Below are positions 37,920 through 46,729 of a DNA stretch of 64,000 nucleotides, one piece after another. The stretch lies in the NCBI RefSeq assembly GCF_000153105.1, contig NZ_CH672376.1, forward strand, positions 1,563,699 to 1,627,698, given 5' to 3'. A model generated the notes under the pieces. The model saw nothing but the letters and a program-made list of their open reading frames with translations. It was not told the origin of the DNA and ran no database searches. A program made the position numbers and the translations under genes. This DNA is from Blastopirellula marina DSM 3645. GTDB taxonomy: Bacteria > Planctomycetota > Planctomycetia > Pirellulales > Pirellulaceae. Numbering within the stretch: the first letter of the stretch is position 1; the number at the start of each line of letters is the position of its first letter.

Positions 37920-38489
37920 TCACGCATCCTCCTCAAGATGGAGTTCTCGTCCGAGCCATGCTCGGGCGAACGCCCAATTTCGCTTGACCGTTCGCGGCGA
38001 TACTCCCAGCACCTGTGCTGACTGGTCGACGCTGAGACCGGCGAAGTACCGCAACTCCACCAGTTTGGCCAGTTCCGGCTCTTCGTTCGCGAGCTTGCTC
38101 AAGGCAGCGTCGAGGTCCAGCAATTCGTCAACGTTTTGAGAGTCGATGACGGCGTCATCATCCAGAATCTCGTAGCGATCTCGGTCGCCGCCGCGTTTCA
38201 GGCTCTTTCGGCGACGAGCGTTCTCGATCAAGATCCGCCGCATTGATTCGGCCGCCGCCGAGAAAAAGTGGCCGCGATTATCCCACTTGTCAGCGCCATT
38301 GCCCCCGACGAGTCGCAGAAAAGCTTCATGGACCAGTGCGGTCGGTTGCAGCGTATGGCCTGCGATCTCATGCTGCATCTTATGCCCTGCAAGTCTACGC
38401 AATTCGGCATAGACAAGCGGCAACAATTCGCTGGCCGCGGCGGCGTCACCGGCTTCGATCTGGTTCAGAATACGGGTCACTTCCGACAC
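37920..38489 (-). CDS. ECF-type RNA polymerase sigma factor (TIGR02999-like)
   Basis: 189 aa from GTG 38489; the frame extends to 38696 but SEVTRILNQIEAGD is the family start. Region 2: LLPLVYAELRRLAGHKMQ, LQPTALVHEAFLRLVG, FFSAAAESMRRILIENARRRKS. Region 4: ELRYFAGLSVDQSAQVLGVSPRTVKRNWAFARAWLGREL. This ECF group commonly neighbours Ser/Thr kinases, as here, so kinase-dependent activation is likely by analogy. Confidence 0.93.
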   Translation of the reverse strand: MSEVTRILNQIEAGDAAAASELLPLVYAELRRLAGHKMQHEIAGHTLQPTALVHEAFLRLVGGNGADKWDNRGHFFSAAAESMRRILIENARRRKSLKRGGDRDRYEILDDDAVIDSQNVDELLDLDAALSKLANEEPELAKLVELRYFAGLSVDQSAQVLGVSPRTVKRNWAFARAWLGRELHLEEDA

Positions 38490-38619
38490 AGGGAACCTTC
38501 TGCTGCGAGAGAGTAAGACTCGACACCCTTGACGGGGTCCTCTCAGTCTACTTCGCAGTTTTCCTTCGTGCCATTCTAGAGGTCTAGAGGGAATATCGTG
38601 GTCCCCCTCCTTGCTGATT

Positions 38620-38823
38620 TTACCCCACAACCGGATCCTGAAATACGTTGCTGCGATCGGCAAGGTCGTCATGATCCTCGTCGTTGGTGATGGCAAAGCC
38701 AGCCGTCACCGGAATCAACACCAGCACGACCAGCGTGCAAAGTGCGAGTCGAAACGTCGAGCTGGTCGCCATCGGCGAAACGACCTGGGCTTCTTTCGAC
38801 CGTTCCAGCAAAGTCGGACGCAT
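38620..38823 (-). CDS. Possible small secreted or membrane protein
   Basis: 67 aa from ATG 38823. A basic N-terminus and one hydrophobic segment (FRLALCTLVVLVLIPVTAGF) precede an acidic tail (TNDEDHDDLADRSNVFQDP). The pattern looks like a real short envelope protein, but there is no family support and the frame could be chance. Confidence 0.3.
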   Translation of the reverse strand: MRPTLLERSKEAQVVSPMATSSTFRLALCTLVVLVLIPVTAGFAITNDEDHDDLADRSNVFQDPVVG

Positions 38824-38856
38824 GCCCACGATCGGCGTTAACGAAGTCAGCAGCAC

Positions 38857-39297
38857 CGCACGAAAGCGAATAGCCTGATCGAGTCATTACCATAACGCCG
38901 GCCAGCGCGAGCAATGCCAGCCGAAATGACAAGATTCAGAACGAAGTGAAATCGAGCAAGCGGGGAGCGACGTTGATCGTTGCCATCCAGGCCAGCCTGA
39001 AGGAGAGGAATTTGCCGCCGGCTGGAGGAATTGGCGGCCATTCATCCCATAAACGCCGGTTTATTTGTGTAGTGCGAATTCCCTTCTGGACCGGCGCCAA
39101 GATCTTCCAAGACTCGCTATTTCGCTGAGAATTGGCCTACTTTCTAGATTTTTGGCCCCTACGCCTCCCCGATGCCGCATTGCCCGCTGTTCAGGGGTGC
39201 AGGCTGGGAAGGGATTGCTTCACTTGCAAGAATGGGTAGACGTCACGCACACAATGGTTATCACCGCAACACGCCCCACGCTGGGAAGAAAAAAATC
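38857..39297. other. Upstream region of the dienelactone hydrolase gene, no gene seen
   Basis: 440 bases between the small minus-strand frame and the hydrolase. Several short frames are present, none with a family match or a ribosome site. No clear promoter pair recognised. Confidence 0.4.
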
Positions 39298-40191
39298 ATG
39301 ACGCGCAAAGAAGCTTCGCAGTTCCGGCAAGAAGTTCTCGACTTGTACGACGACTACGCACATGGGCGACTCAATCGCCGTGAATACGTGAAAAAACTGG
39401 GCGCATTCGCAATCGGCGGACTGACCGTCGATTCGCTGTTGTCGAGTCTGGCGCCGAATTACGCCTGGGCGGAAGAAGTCAAAGCGGACGATCCGCGCAT
39501 CAAGACCGAGATGGTCGCCTACGAGTCGAAAAAGGGAGGCGGCAAAATCAAAGGCCTCCTCGCTCAGCCCAGCAAGGGAGACAAATTCCCGGCGGTCTTG
39601 GTGATCCATGAAAACCGCGGTTTGAATCCCTATATCGAAGATGTGGCTCGCCGCTTGGCGGTCGCTGGTTTTCTGGCGTTTGCTCCCGACGCGTTAACGC
39701 CGCTCGGCGGCTATCCCGGCAACGACGACGACGGCCGCACCATGCAGGCCAAACGGGATCGTGAGGAAATGACCAACGACTTTGTCGCCGCGGCCCAATG
39801 GTTGGACGCCAATCCGGCGTCAACCGGCAAGTTGGGCGTGGTCGGTTTTTGCTTTGGCGGCGGCATGGTTTATCAACTGGCGATCCGCATTCCGGATGTC
39901 GTCGACGCCGGCGTCCCCTTTTATGGATCGCAGCCTGATCTCGCGGACGTCCCCAAGATCAAAGCGCCGCTGCTAATTCAGAACGCCGGCCTCGACAAGC
40001 GGATCCTCGACGGCGCCGCTGGCTTCGAGAAGGCCTTGACCGAGAACAACAAAACGTTCGAGGCTTTCGTCTATCCCGAAGTCAATCACGGCTTCCACAA
40101 CGACACGACGCCGCGCTACGACGATGCCGCCGCCAAGCTGGCTTGGAACCGTACGCTCGAATTCTTTGACAAGCAACTGAAGGAAAAGTAA
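39298..40191 (+). CDS. Dienelactone hydrolase family protein, Tat-like signal
   Basis: 297 aa from ATG 39298 (the frame extends upstream to 39172 without support). The N-terminus has a twin-arginine-like stretch, [20 protein letters not shown], ending near AWAEEVK. Alpha/beta hydrolase core: [16 protein letters not shown] (Glu of DLH), [14 protein letters not shown] (nucleophilic Cys in GxCxGG), [10 protein letters not shown] (catalytic His). Hydrolyses an unknown lactone or ester. Monocistronic, ending in a hairpin and T-run. Confidence 0.9.
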   Translation: MTRKEASQFRQEVLDLYDDYAHGRLNRREYVKKLGAFAIGGLTVDSLLSSLAPNYAWAEEVKADDPRIKTEMVAYESKKGGGKIKGLLAQPSKGDKFPAVLVIHENRGLNPYIEDVARRLAVAGFLAFAPDALTPLGGYPGNDDDGRTMQAKRDREEMTNDFVAAAQWLDANPASTGKLGVVGFCFGGGMVYQLAIRIPDVVDAGVPFYGSQPDLADVPKIKAPLLIQNAGLDKRILDGAAGFEKALTENNKTFEAFVYPEVNHGFHNDTTPRYDDAAAKLAWNRTLEFFDKQLKEK

Positions 40192-40252
40192 TCGGCAGCC
40201 AAGTCGCCAAGCGAAAGCGGACGTCCCGACATTGACGGCAATCCCCAAGGAT

Positions 40253-40302
40253 CAGCGTCAGCGCGAAGTGAAAACCGAGCGTTGACGCTGACTCCTTTTT
40301 TT
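40253..40302 (+). terminator. Terminator after the dienelactone hydrolase gene
   Basis: CAGCGTCA (40253-40260) pairs with TGACGCTG (40283-40290), followed after ACTCC by seven T (40296-40302). Convergent with the RidA gene that ends at 40308. Confidence 0.6.
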
Positions 40303-40307
40303 CGCGG

Positions 40308-40775
40308 CTATTCCTTCAGCAGCAAGATCATTTCGACTTCGACGCTGGCGCCCAGCGGAAGTTGCTGCATCCCCAACGCGGTACGCGCATGTCGTCCTGC
40401 CTCGCCAAAGACATCACGCACCAATTGCGAAGCGCCGTTGATGACCAGGTGCTGCTGCGTAAAATCGGCTTCGCAGTTGACATAGCCGGTGATGCGAACG
40501 ACTCGCTCAATCGTTTCTAACGATCCGATCTCTTTTCGCACCGCACGCAAAATGTTGGCCGTACACAAGGCCGCAGCCTGGGTCGCGTCATCCAACGAAA
40601 CCTCGGTCGGAACTTTGCCCACGTACTTCAACTGGTCGCCGTCAAAAGGGACCTGACCCGATGCATAGAGAAGGTTTCCGACCGTCGAAACGGCGTCGAC
40701 CAACGAGCCTTCAGGAGTCGTTCTTTCTACAGGAAAGCCCAATTCCACCAACCGCGATTCACGTTCACTCATCAC
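40308..40775 (-). CDS. RidA/YjgF/UK114 family protein
   Basis: 155 aa. Family features: PEGSLVDAVSTVGNLLYASGQVPFDG (substrate pocket), VRITGYVNCEADFTQQHLVINGAS, the conserved Arg in HARTALGMQQLPLGASVEVEMILL. RidA hydrolyses reactive imines and enamines produced by PLP enzymes, so a place near the aminotransferase and the D-threonine-aldolase-type enzyme makes sense. It lies 83 nt downstream of the amidohydrolase on the same strand. Confidence 0.9.
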   Translation of the reverse strand: MMSERESRLVELGFPVERTTPEGSLVDAVSTVGNLLYASGQVPFDGDQLKYVGKVPTEVSLDDATQAAALCTANILRAVRKEIGSLETIERVVRITGYVNCEADFTQQHLVINGASQLVRDVFGEAGRHARTALGMQQLPLGASVEVEMILLLKE

Positions 40776-40858
40776 TATCGCCTATCTTCACTAAAAAATC
40801 GAAAAGCCGCGTGAGACGCCTCTCGCGGCGCGAAATAAATCCGAACGTCCTATTCCTA

Positions 40859-41857
40859 TTAGGCAATTTCAATCTCCAGTGCCTTGACGGCATTTCCCCA
40901 AAAGATTTCGGAAATTGCTTCCTTTGACAGACCGACGATTTCCGCCGCATGTTTCATCGAAAGAAGTTGCTCATAGATCGCCAAAATTGGCCGACCATCG
41001 CAATGAGGAAAGGAGAGCCGGTGTTGGGAAACGTCCAGCGCCTGCCAAGCACGACCTAACGCCGCGTACTGGCCGTGAAAATAAGTCGCATCGACGCCGT
41101 CGGATCCGAAAAGGATCCGTCGCGTATCTTCTTGAGAAAACAACGTGATCAGCGGTCGCACATCAGTGACTGCCGAAACGTCATACCAGATGTTGGGCAA
41201 CTCCCGCAGCCGTTCGATCGCCTGGCGGATCGGCCAGTAGGTGAAGCTTCGCGCACAATGGGCAAGTATCCACTTAATGCCGGGATACCTGCGAAGCGTG
41301 TATTCTTCGAGATCTCGCAGATTTTCTTCATCTGCAGCGCCGTTAAATCGCGACAAGTGCATTGTCACCCACAAGCCGTGCTCGTCGGCCAGCGACAACT
41401 GCGCATCCGTGAAGAACTCCTGAATGCGACATTCCGCAATATCTCCCGTTTGCGAGAAAATGCGATACGGTTTTAACCCGATAACGCCGGCCTGCTGGAC
41501 ATCGCACAAGATCTCCTCGCAAGTACATGCAGGCGTCACCAATCGATTCACACGCGAAAGCGGATCTTGGCGAACTTGTTCGATTTGCCATTGCGCATGC
41601 TGCTGAACGTCGATTCCATAGACCGGCGTTCCCAGCACTAGAAAGTGAACCTCTCGTCCGGGGTAAAGCCGTTCCGCCCAAGCTCGGATCGTCGCCAAGT
41701 CAGAATTAAGCCAGCCGCAAGGGTGCTCTGGTCCAACATGACTCCGATCAAACAGATGGATATGGGCATCGAAAATACGCGAAGGCACAAACTCCTCTAG
41801 CTCTTCGTCCCAGATTCGTTGATCGTGTTCCGTATACTCCTCGGGCGATATGGCCAT
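40859..41857 (-). CDS. Amidohydrolase-family protein (metal-dependent hydrolase), copy 1
   Basis: 332 aa from ATG 41857, which has AGGA 9 nt upstream; ATG 41866 and a longer frame to 41935 (overlapping the aminotransferase) are less good. Metal motif RIFDAHIHLFDRS (HxH), GVIGLKPYRIF, WVTMHLSR, KWILAHCARSF and the Asp in ILFGSDGVDATYF, as in amidohydrolase_2 (PF04909). Hydrolyses or decarboxylates an unknown substrate. A second family member is at 58599. Confidence 0.85.
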   Translation of the reverse strand: MAISPEEYTEHDQRIWDEELEEFVPSRIFDAHIHLFDRSHVGPEHPCGWLNSDLATIRAWAERLYPGREVHFLVLGTPVYGIDVQQHAQWQIEQVRQDPLSRVNRLVTPACTCEEILCDVQQAGVIGLKPYRIFSQTGDIAECRIQEFFTDAQLSLADEHGLWVTMHLSRFNGAADEENLRDLEEYTLRRYPGIKWILAHCARSFTYWPIRQAIERLRELPNIWYDVSAVTDVRPLITLFSQEDTRRILFGSDGVDATYFHGQYAALGRAWQALDVSQHRLSFPHCDGRPILAIYEQLLSMKHAAEIVGLSKEAISEIFWGNAVKALEIEIA

Positions 41858-41892
41858 CGATTCCATTCCTAAAAAATGCGGGAAGCTGCGTC

Positions 41893-43239
41893 TTATCGCA
41901 CCAGGCGCCGAAACGATTCTTGTTGAACGCCGCATTCCAGTTTCGCGTCGAGGTTTCCATCTTCTAAACCATTGCGGATGATGGCGAAGGTTTCTCGAGC
42001 GGCGTTCACCGTCTGATCAAGCTCTTTTGTTTGCTGAGCCGCATTGAGATAGAAAGAGGTAAAGCCATGACAGCCCCGTTTGGCCATCTCTTGGATATAG
42101 AGCGTGTTCACCTTACTCTTCAGGTCGGCGTCGTTGATCTCCAAATGGAGATGAGGATGAACATCCACGCCGCGACAACACTGGTCAAAACCATATTCCA
42201 TCCCGGCTTGATTCAAGCCGCTCTTTAGCTTGGCGCCAAAACTCCAAAGCTGCGCCGGAACATCCCGACTCTGAACCTCTTGCAGGGTAGTCAGCGCCGC
42301 ACGCAGGCCAATTGTATCGCTCCAGTAGGTGCTGGAGATAAACATGCGAGCGGAAGCTTCCATTACTTCCCGCTTACCTACGACCGCCGCCATCGGATAA
42401 CCATTGGCCAGCGACTTGGCGAATACTGCAACATCAGGCGTCACTCCAAGGTATTTCTGTGCGCCGCCGGAGCTGAACCGCAACCCAGCGGAAACCTCAT
42501 CCATCACAAAGACCGCGCCGTGTTCACGGGTCATTTTTGCAACTGCCGCCAGATAACCTTCCTGTGGTAATTCAGAGCGCAGCGGCTCCATTACGACGGC
42601 CGCGATTTGGCCGCGGTGCTCATCTAGCAATTCGCCCAATCCCACTAGATCGCCATAGACAAATGGGATCGCCGTCCCGCGCAGTCCTTGGGGAACTCCG
42701 ATCGGCTCGATTCCGGGAAACAGGTGTTGGCTCAAACTCGCCTCTTCGGCAAGATTCGCCGCTAGATACCAGTCGTGCCAACCATGATAGCCGCAGAACA
42801 AAACCTTATCTCGCCCTGTCGCGCCGCGCGCGATTCGCACCGCCATAGCGCACGCTTCGCCCCCGGTCTTGGAGTAACGCACCATCTCAGCACAAGGGAT
42901 CGCCTCGCAAAGAACCTCGGCGAGTTCGATCTCTAGCTCATGATTGACCGAGTAGATGGTTCCTGTCGAAATTTGTTGGCACACGGCGGCGTCAACAACG
43001 TCGTCCGCATAGCCAAGCAGGATCGACCCGATGCCGCTCACCCAGTCAATGTACTCATGCCCATCCACATCCCAGAACCGTGCGCCTTTCGCACGGCTCG
43101 CATAAATAGGAGATACTCCGTGCGCAAAACGGTCGGCACGGCGACTGATGAGTTGCGTGCCGCCAGGAATGATTTCCAACGCCTTTTGATAGAGTTGCAA
43201 CGAACGTGGAACGCGAGAAACCTTGGTAACGACATTCAT
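41893..43239 (-). CDS. Class III aminotransferase (glutamate-1-semialdehyde aminomutase-like)
   Basis: 448 aa. Begins like GSA aminomutases (YQKALEIIPGGTQLISRR, GARFWDVDGHEYIDWVSGIGSILLGY); contains VRYSKTGGEACAMAVRIARGATGRDKVLFCGYHGWHD and FVMDEVSAGLRF, and the PLP lysine in DVAVFAKSLANGYPMAAVVG. HemL itself is unlikely because the C-terminus and the catabolic context differ. Probably transfers or moves an amino group on an amino acid taken up by the symporter next door. Confidence 0.85.
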   Translation of the reverse strand: MNVVTKVSRVPRSLQLYQKALEIIPGGTQLISRRADRFAHGVSPIYASRAKGARFWDVDGHEYIDWVSGIGSILLGYADDVVDAAVCQQISTGTIYSVNHELEIELAEVLCEAIPCAEMVRYSKTGGEACAMAVRIARGATGRDKVLFCGYHGWHDWYLAANLAEEASLSQHLFPGIEPIGVPQGLRGTAIPFVYGDLVGLGELLDEHRGQIAAVVMEPLRSELPQEGYLAAVAKMTREHGAVFVMDEVSAGLRFSSGGAQKYLGVTPDVAVFAKSLANGYPMAAVVGKREVMEASARMFISSTYWSDTIGLRAALTTLQEVQSRDVPAQLWSFGAKLKSGLNQAGMEYGFDQCCRGVDVHPHLHLEINDADLKSKVNTLYIQEMAKRGCHGFTSFYLNAAQQTKELDQTVNAARETFAIIRNGLEDGNLDAKLECGVQQESFRRLVR

Positions 43240-43319
43240 AGGAACAACTCCAACGGCCGACGCCTATGCCGATCTTTCGACCATGCTACGAATAAGAAAC
43301 CTCAAAAACGCGGTGCGAT

Positions 43320-44798
43320 TCATTCGCTGCTCGCTGTTCGCATCACGGCGCTCGCGGAAGTTCCGACAGTGATTCCAGCCAACAAAGCACACGGCATAAT
43401 CCAGACGAAACTCAAACCAATGCCCAGCCCCAACTCATGGGAGTAAGCGACGGCAATCGCAACTGCCGTACTGGCCGCCAATCCAAGCCATGCTCCCCAG
43501 GCGTTCGCCCAGGGAACAAACAACGCGAGAAAAAAGAGGACGAATAGCGGCGCCGTCAGCAAATTGACCATCTTGAAGCAACGCTCTAGTAAATTCCCTT
43601 CGATCAGTAGATTAAGCATGCTCAGCCCGATCGCGACCAACGCGACAGTCCAGGTCATCCACCGCAAGCGCGAGACGGCCCTTTCTTCTGAACTCCATGA
43701 ACGGGGAAGAAACGAGATAAAGTCCCGCTCGATCACCGCGCAAGCCGAGTTAATGCCTGAAGACAAACTCGACAGCGCGGCCGAGAATATCGCCGCCAAC
43801 ACCAGCCCTGTTAACCCGGCAGGCATGGCCGAGATGACGAACAGGGGGAAGATCTTATCTCCCCCGCTTTGCAAGGACGCCGCGTCCACCAGTTCTGGTG
43901 CGTTCACGCGGTAATAGCCCAGTACGGCGACTCCGGTCAGCGCCAATAGTACCGTGACCGACAGATCCGTAAGCTGCGCTACGACGAACGTCTTGCGGGC
44001 CGCGGCGGCGTCACGAGTTGAAAGAAATCGTTGCACCGACATTTGATCGGAACCGTTCGTGCAGACATACCACAACGTGGTCGAGACCATCAGCACGCCG
44101 AACGAGATGCGCTGGCTCGGGTCAAATCCCCAACTGGGCGTTTGCCAATGCTCGGGCCATTGCGACGGCCACCAGGCCGAGATTCCTCCTAGGCTATAGG
44201 TCACCACCGCCAACGCGAGAATCGCCCCAATCAGCATCGTGATCGACTGGATCGCGTCAGTGATCACCACCGCTTTGATTCCGCCCATCGAAGAATAGAG
44301 GGCGGTCAATACGCCCAGCGCGACGCACAAGAGCGGCGTCCACTGCGAATCCAGACCAAGCAGCGGCGCCAACACGACTTCACAGGTCGCATACAGGATC
44401 GTCGCCATCCAACCAAATCGAAGCAGCAAAAAGACCGTCGCTCCGACAGTGCGAACGCCGCGTCCTAACCGTTTCTCGAGCAACTCATAAGCGCTCGTCA
44501 CCGGCTGTCGCATGATTGCAGGTATTAAACCAAAGCCAACCACTAAGTAGATCACGGGATATGCGAACACCTGGCAAGCCATCATCGGACCGTGAGCAAT
44601 GACCTCACCGGGAGTACTCAAATAAGACAACGTGCTGACGAGCGTCGCAAAGAGAGACAGCCCCAAAAAAACCGGCGACATTTGATGCCCGCCCAGCAGA
44701 AAATCCTCGGCCGTTTTGTTTTTCCGCGCATAGTATAGCCCTACCCCCAGCATCAACAGCAGATACAAAAAGATGACGCAATAGTCTAGAAGATTCAC
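43320..44798 (-). CDS. Sodium:solute symporter family transporter
   Basis: 492 aa, about 13 membrane helices. SSSF motifs: LLGGHQMSPVFLGLSLFATLVSTLSYLSTPGE, GLTALYSSMGGIKAVVITDAIQ-like segment (VLTALYSSMGGIKAVVITDA), RFLSTRDAAAARKTFV, GLTGLVLAAIFSAALSSLSSGINSA. Na+-driven uptake of a sugar, sialic acid or amino-acid-like solute. Uses the sodium gradient that the Nqr pump of this window would generate. Downstream of the dioxygenase gene by 26 nt. Confidence 0.93.
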   Translation of the reverse strand: MNLLDYCVIFLYLLLMLGVGLYYARKNKTAEDFLLGGHQMSPVFLGLSLFATLVSTLSYLSTPGEVIAHGPMMACQVFAYPVIYLVVGFGLIPAIMRQPVTSAYELLEKRLGRGVRTVGATVFLLLRFGWMATILYATCEVVLAPLLGLDSQWTPLLCVALGVLTALYSSMGGIKAVVITDAIQSITMLIGAILALAVVTYSLGGISAWWPSQWPEHWQTPSWGFDPSQRISFGVLMVSTTLWYVCTNGSDQMSVQRFLSTRDAAAARKTFVVAQLTDLSVTVLLALTGVAVLGYYRVNAPELVDAASLQSGGDKIFPLFVISAMPAGLTGLVLAAIFSAALSSLSSGINSACAVIERDFISFLPRSWSSEERAVSRLRWMTWTVALVAIGLSMLNLLIEGNLLERCFKMVNLLTAPLFVLFFLALFVPWANAWGAWLGLAASTAVAIAVAYSHELGLGIGLSFVWIMPCALLAGITVGTSASAVMRTASSE

Positions 44799-44824
44799 TC
44801 CGTTCCTCGTTTCCGTAGATTACG

Positions 44825-45559
44825 CTAAGCAGGCGGCGTTTCGATGATCGCTGCCGCATAACTCGATTGAAGCCGGGCGTCCGTCTGCGTCGCCGCCGCG
44901 CGATAGACGAACAACAGCGCCAAACGAGAATGATCGGTCGTGTTGGGACTCGAAGCGTGAATCGTCTGGCAATGATGGAGCGTCGCGTCACCAGGTTCGA
45001 GCGTCGCCTGAAACACTTCTCCCAATTCTTTCGATGGCGGATGAGCCAAACCGATTGAATTACCTCGTACGCCAGACATAACGGTTGGCAGCATTCCCCG
45101 CCGATGCGATCCTTTGACAAATCGAACCGGGCCGTTGTCGATCGTTACAGCGTCAATCGCAATCCAGAGCGTCAGGACATCAGGCGGCGATTGACAAAAA
45201 TATGCGTTGTCTTGATGCCAAGGAACGCCCGATCCGATTCGCGCTGGCTTGTTGAACGTCTCGACGCCCAACAAGACTGGTTCGCCGCCAAGGAGCGGAG
45301 CGACTATTTGTAATAAGTCTTCTTCGGCGGCCAGACGACGAAAATATTCGTTGTATCGCTCCAGCCTCCACAGATTACGGACCGTCCGGCCATCGACTTC
45401 TCTCGTACAAGCATCGTCTGGTTGCAAAGCCAAGTCGTTGCGAACGTAGCGATCCAACTCGTCACGCACATCCTGCACCTTTGCCGGCGAAAAGAAGGAA
45501 CGTAGTTGAATCACTCCATCGCAACGATACTGAGAGAGCAACTCCTCAACATTCCGCAT
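44825..45559 (-). CDS. Phytanoyl-CoA dioxygenase family Fe(II)/2-oxoglutarate oxygenase
   Basis: 244 aa. Iron site: VPWHQDNAYFCQ (HxD) and LHHCQTIHASSPNTTDHSRLALL (distal His, then the 2-oxoglutarate-binding Arg in HSRLAL). PhyH-type oxygenases hydroxylate small molecules. The gene is first of the symporter/aminotransferase/amidohydrolase/ridA set and follows a terminator, so it probably has its own promoter in 45560-45600. Confidence 0.9.
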   Translation of the reverse strand: MRNVEELLSQYRCDGVIQLRSFFSPAKVQDVRDELDRYVRNDLALQPDDACTREVDGRTVRNLWRLERYNEYFRRLAAEEDLLQIVAPLLGGEPVLLGVETFNKPARIGSGVPWHQDNAYFCQSPPDVLTLWIAIDAVTIDNGPVRFVKGSHRRGMLPTVMSGVRGNSIGLAHPPSKELGEVFQATLEPGDATLHHCQTIHASSPNTTDHSRLALLFVYRAAATQTDARLQSSYAAAIIETPPA

Positions 45560-45607
45560 AGTTCTGACCTCTTAACGTTGCATCGATCGACGACGCTCGA
45601 AACTCTG

Positions 45608-45646
45608 AAAAAAAAGCCTGCCCATGCGACGAACGCAGAGCAGGCT
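45608..45646 (-). terminator. Rho-independent terminator after the sialidase-like gene
   Basis: On the minus strand AGCCTGC - 18 nt - GCAGGCT is followed by eight T (stem 45615-45621 with 45640-45646). It separates the secreted-enzyme unit upstream from the PhyH-led unit. Confidence 0.85.
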
Positions 45647-45669
45647 GTTCCCATTATTTGGTGCAATGA

Positions 45670-46674
45670 TTAAGTGGTCGGCAGTTGGACTCGAGCCAGA
45701 TAGATGCTCGTTTTTCCTTCGTGCGACGAATAGTAGCTGACCCACAGTTTTCCGTCCTGAAAAACCAACCCGGGATAGCTGGTGTCGCCGCCGGAAGGAA
45801 GCGTCGCCAACTCGGTCAGCTTGGCCGTTTTCGGATCAAGTTGCCAAAGCACCGTCTTGGCTCCGCCGATCTTTTTGCGACCGCCAACGATAAATCGCCC
45901 ATCTGCCAATTGAATCATTTGGGGGCCGCCGACATACTCACCAACGCTCTTCCACGTCCAATCGGTGTAGGGCGGCGACGCCGTACCCAACAGCGCATCG
46001 CTGGGATTGCCGTCACGCCGAATCAAGCAACGCGCCGTCCCATCTTCTTGAAAGACCAGCCCCGTCTCATTCATGTAGCCTTGAATCGCGAAATCCTCTC
46101 CCACCTGTTTAAAGGTCTTGCCATCTTCGCTTTTGTAAAGCCGCGCCGCTCTAGGCGCCACGGTGCTATAGCCGACTCCATAGGCGGCACCATCATGCCA
46201 AGTCAAACGCCATAACCAAAAGTTCGGATCCCCGACTTCGATCGCGTCGCTCCACTTGCTGCCATCCTCGGAATACCAGACATAGGATTGATGCTTGGCA
46301 CTAGCCGGTTGATGCAATGCGCCAGCGCCGGCTAGGCAAAGCTTTCCATCAGGCGTCACCGAGATCTTCGCATCGCGCAGATCAGCCGCATCGGAAGTAA
46401 CCAGCGCGGCCGATTCCCAATTCTCGCCGTCGGTTGATTTCAAGACCCGCAACGAACCAACTTTGGAAATGTGCCCTCCCCCTTCGCGGAAGACGCAGAA
46501 CCATTGATCGTTGAAGCGAACTAGATCGGTAAACGCATTATGAGGAGCTTTGTCCCAAATTTTATTGACGCTGAGGACCTTGGCCGGCTCGCTTGGCGAT
46601 TCGGCCCCAACCAAAGTCGTCGACATGATCAGAGTCAAGCCGATGGCCAGTCCCAAGTAACTTGTTTGCAGCAT
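45670..46674 (-). CDS. Secreted sialidase-like beta-propeller protein, copy 1
   Basis: 334 aa from ATG 46674 (signal peptide LGLAIGLTLIMSTTLVGAES; the frame extends to 46806 but would overlap the neighbour). Blade motifs: FCVFREGGGHIS, SLRVLKSTDGENWESAALV, KISVTPDGKLCLAGAG, YVWYSEDGSKWSDA, FQDGKLWVSYYSSHEGK. Asp-box-like SxDGxxW occurs at least twice. Related in style to 61679 but not the closest form. Predicted exo-glycosidase or binding propeller; real substrate unknown. Confidence 0.78.
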   Translation of the reverse strand: MLQTSYLGLAIGLTLIMSTTLVGAESPSEPAKVLSVNKIWDKAPHNAFTDLVRFNDQWFCVFREGGGHISKVGSLRVLKSTDGENWESAALVTSDAADLRDAKISVTPDGKLCLAGAGALHQPASAKHQSYVWYSEDGSKWSDAIEVGDPNFWLWRLTWHDGAAYGVGYSTVAPRAARLYKSEDGKTFKQVGEDFAIQGYMNETGLVFQEDGTARCLIRRDGNPSDALLGTASPPYTDWTWKSVGEYVGGPQMIQLADGRFIVGGRKKIGGAKTVLWQLDPKTAKLTELATLPSGGDTSYPGLVFQDGKLWVSYYSSHEGKTSIYLARVQLPTT

Positions 46675-46729
46675 AGGAGTCTCACTTTTGCTAAGGCGGG
46701 AAATTAGGTGGGAGCTAGACTGGAGAGCG

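Noticed and set aside
41858..41935. Longer start of the amidohydrolase gene overlapping the aminotransferase
   Set aside because: ATG 41857 has AGGA at 9 nt and begins the family-like sequence; the extension lacks support and would overlap the neighbour.
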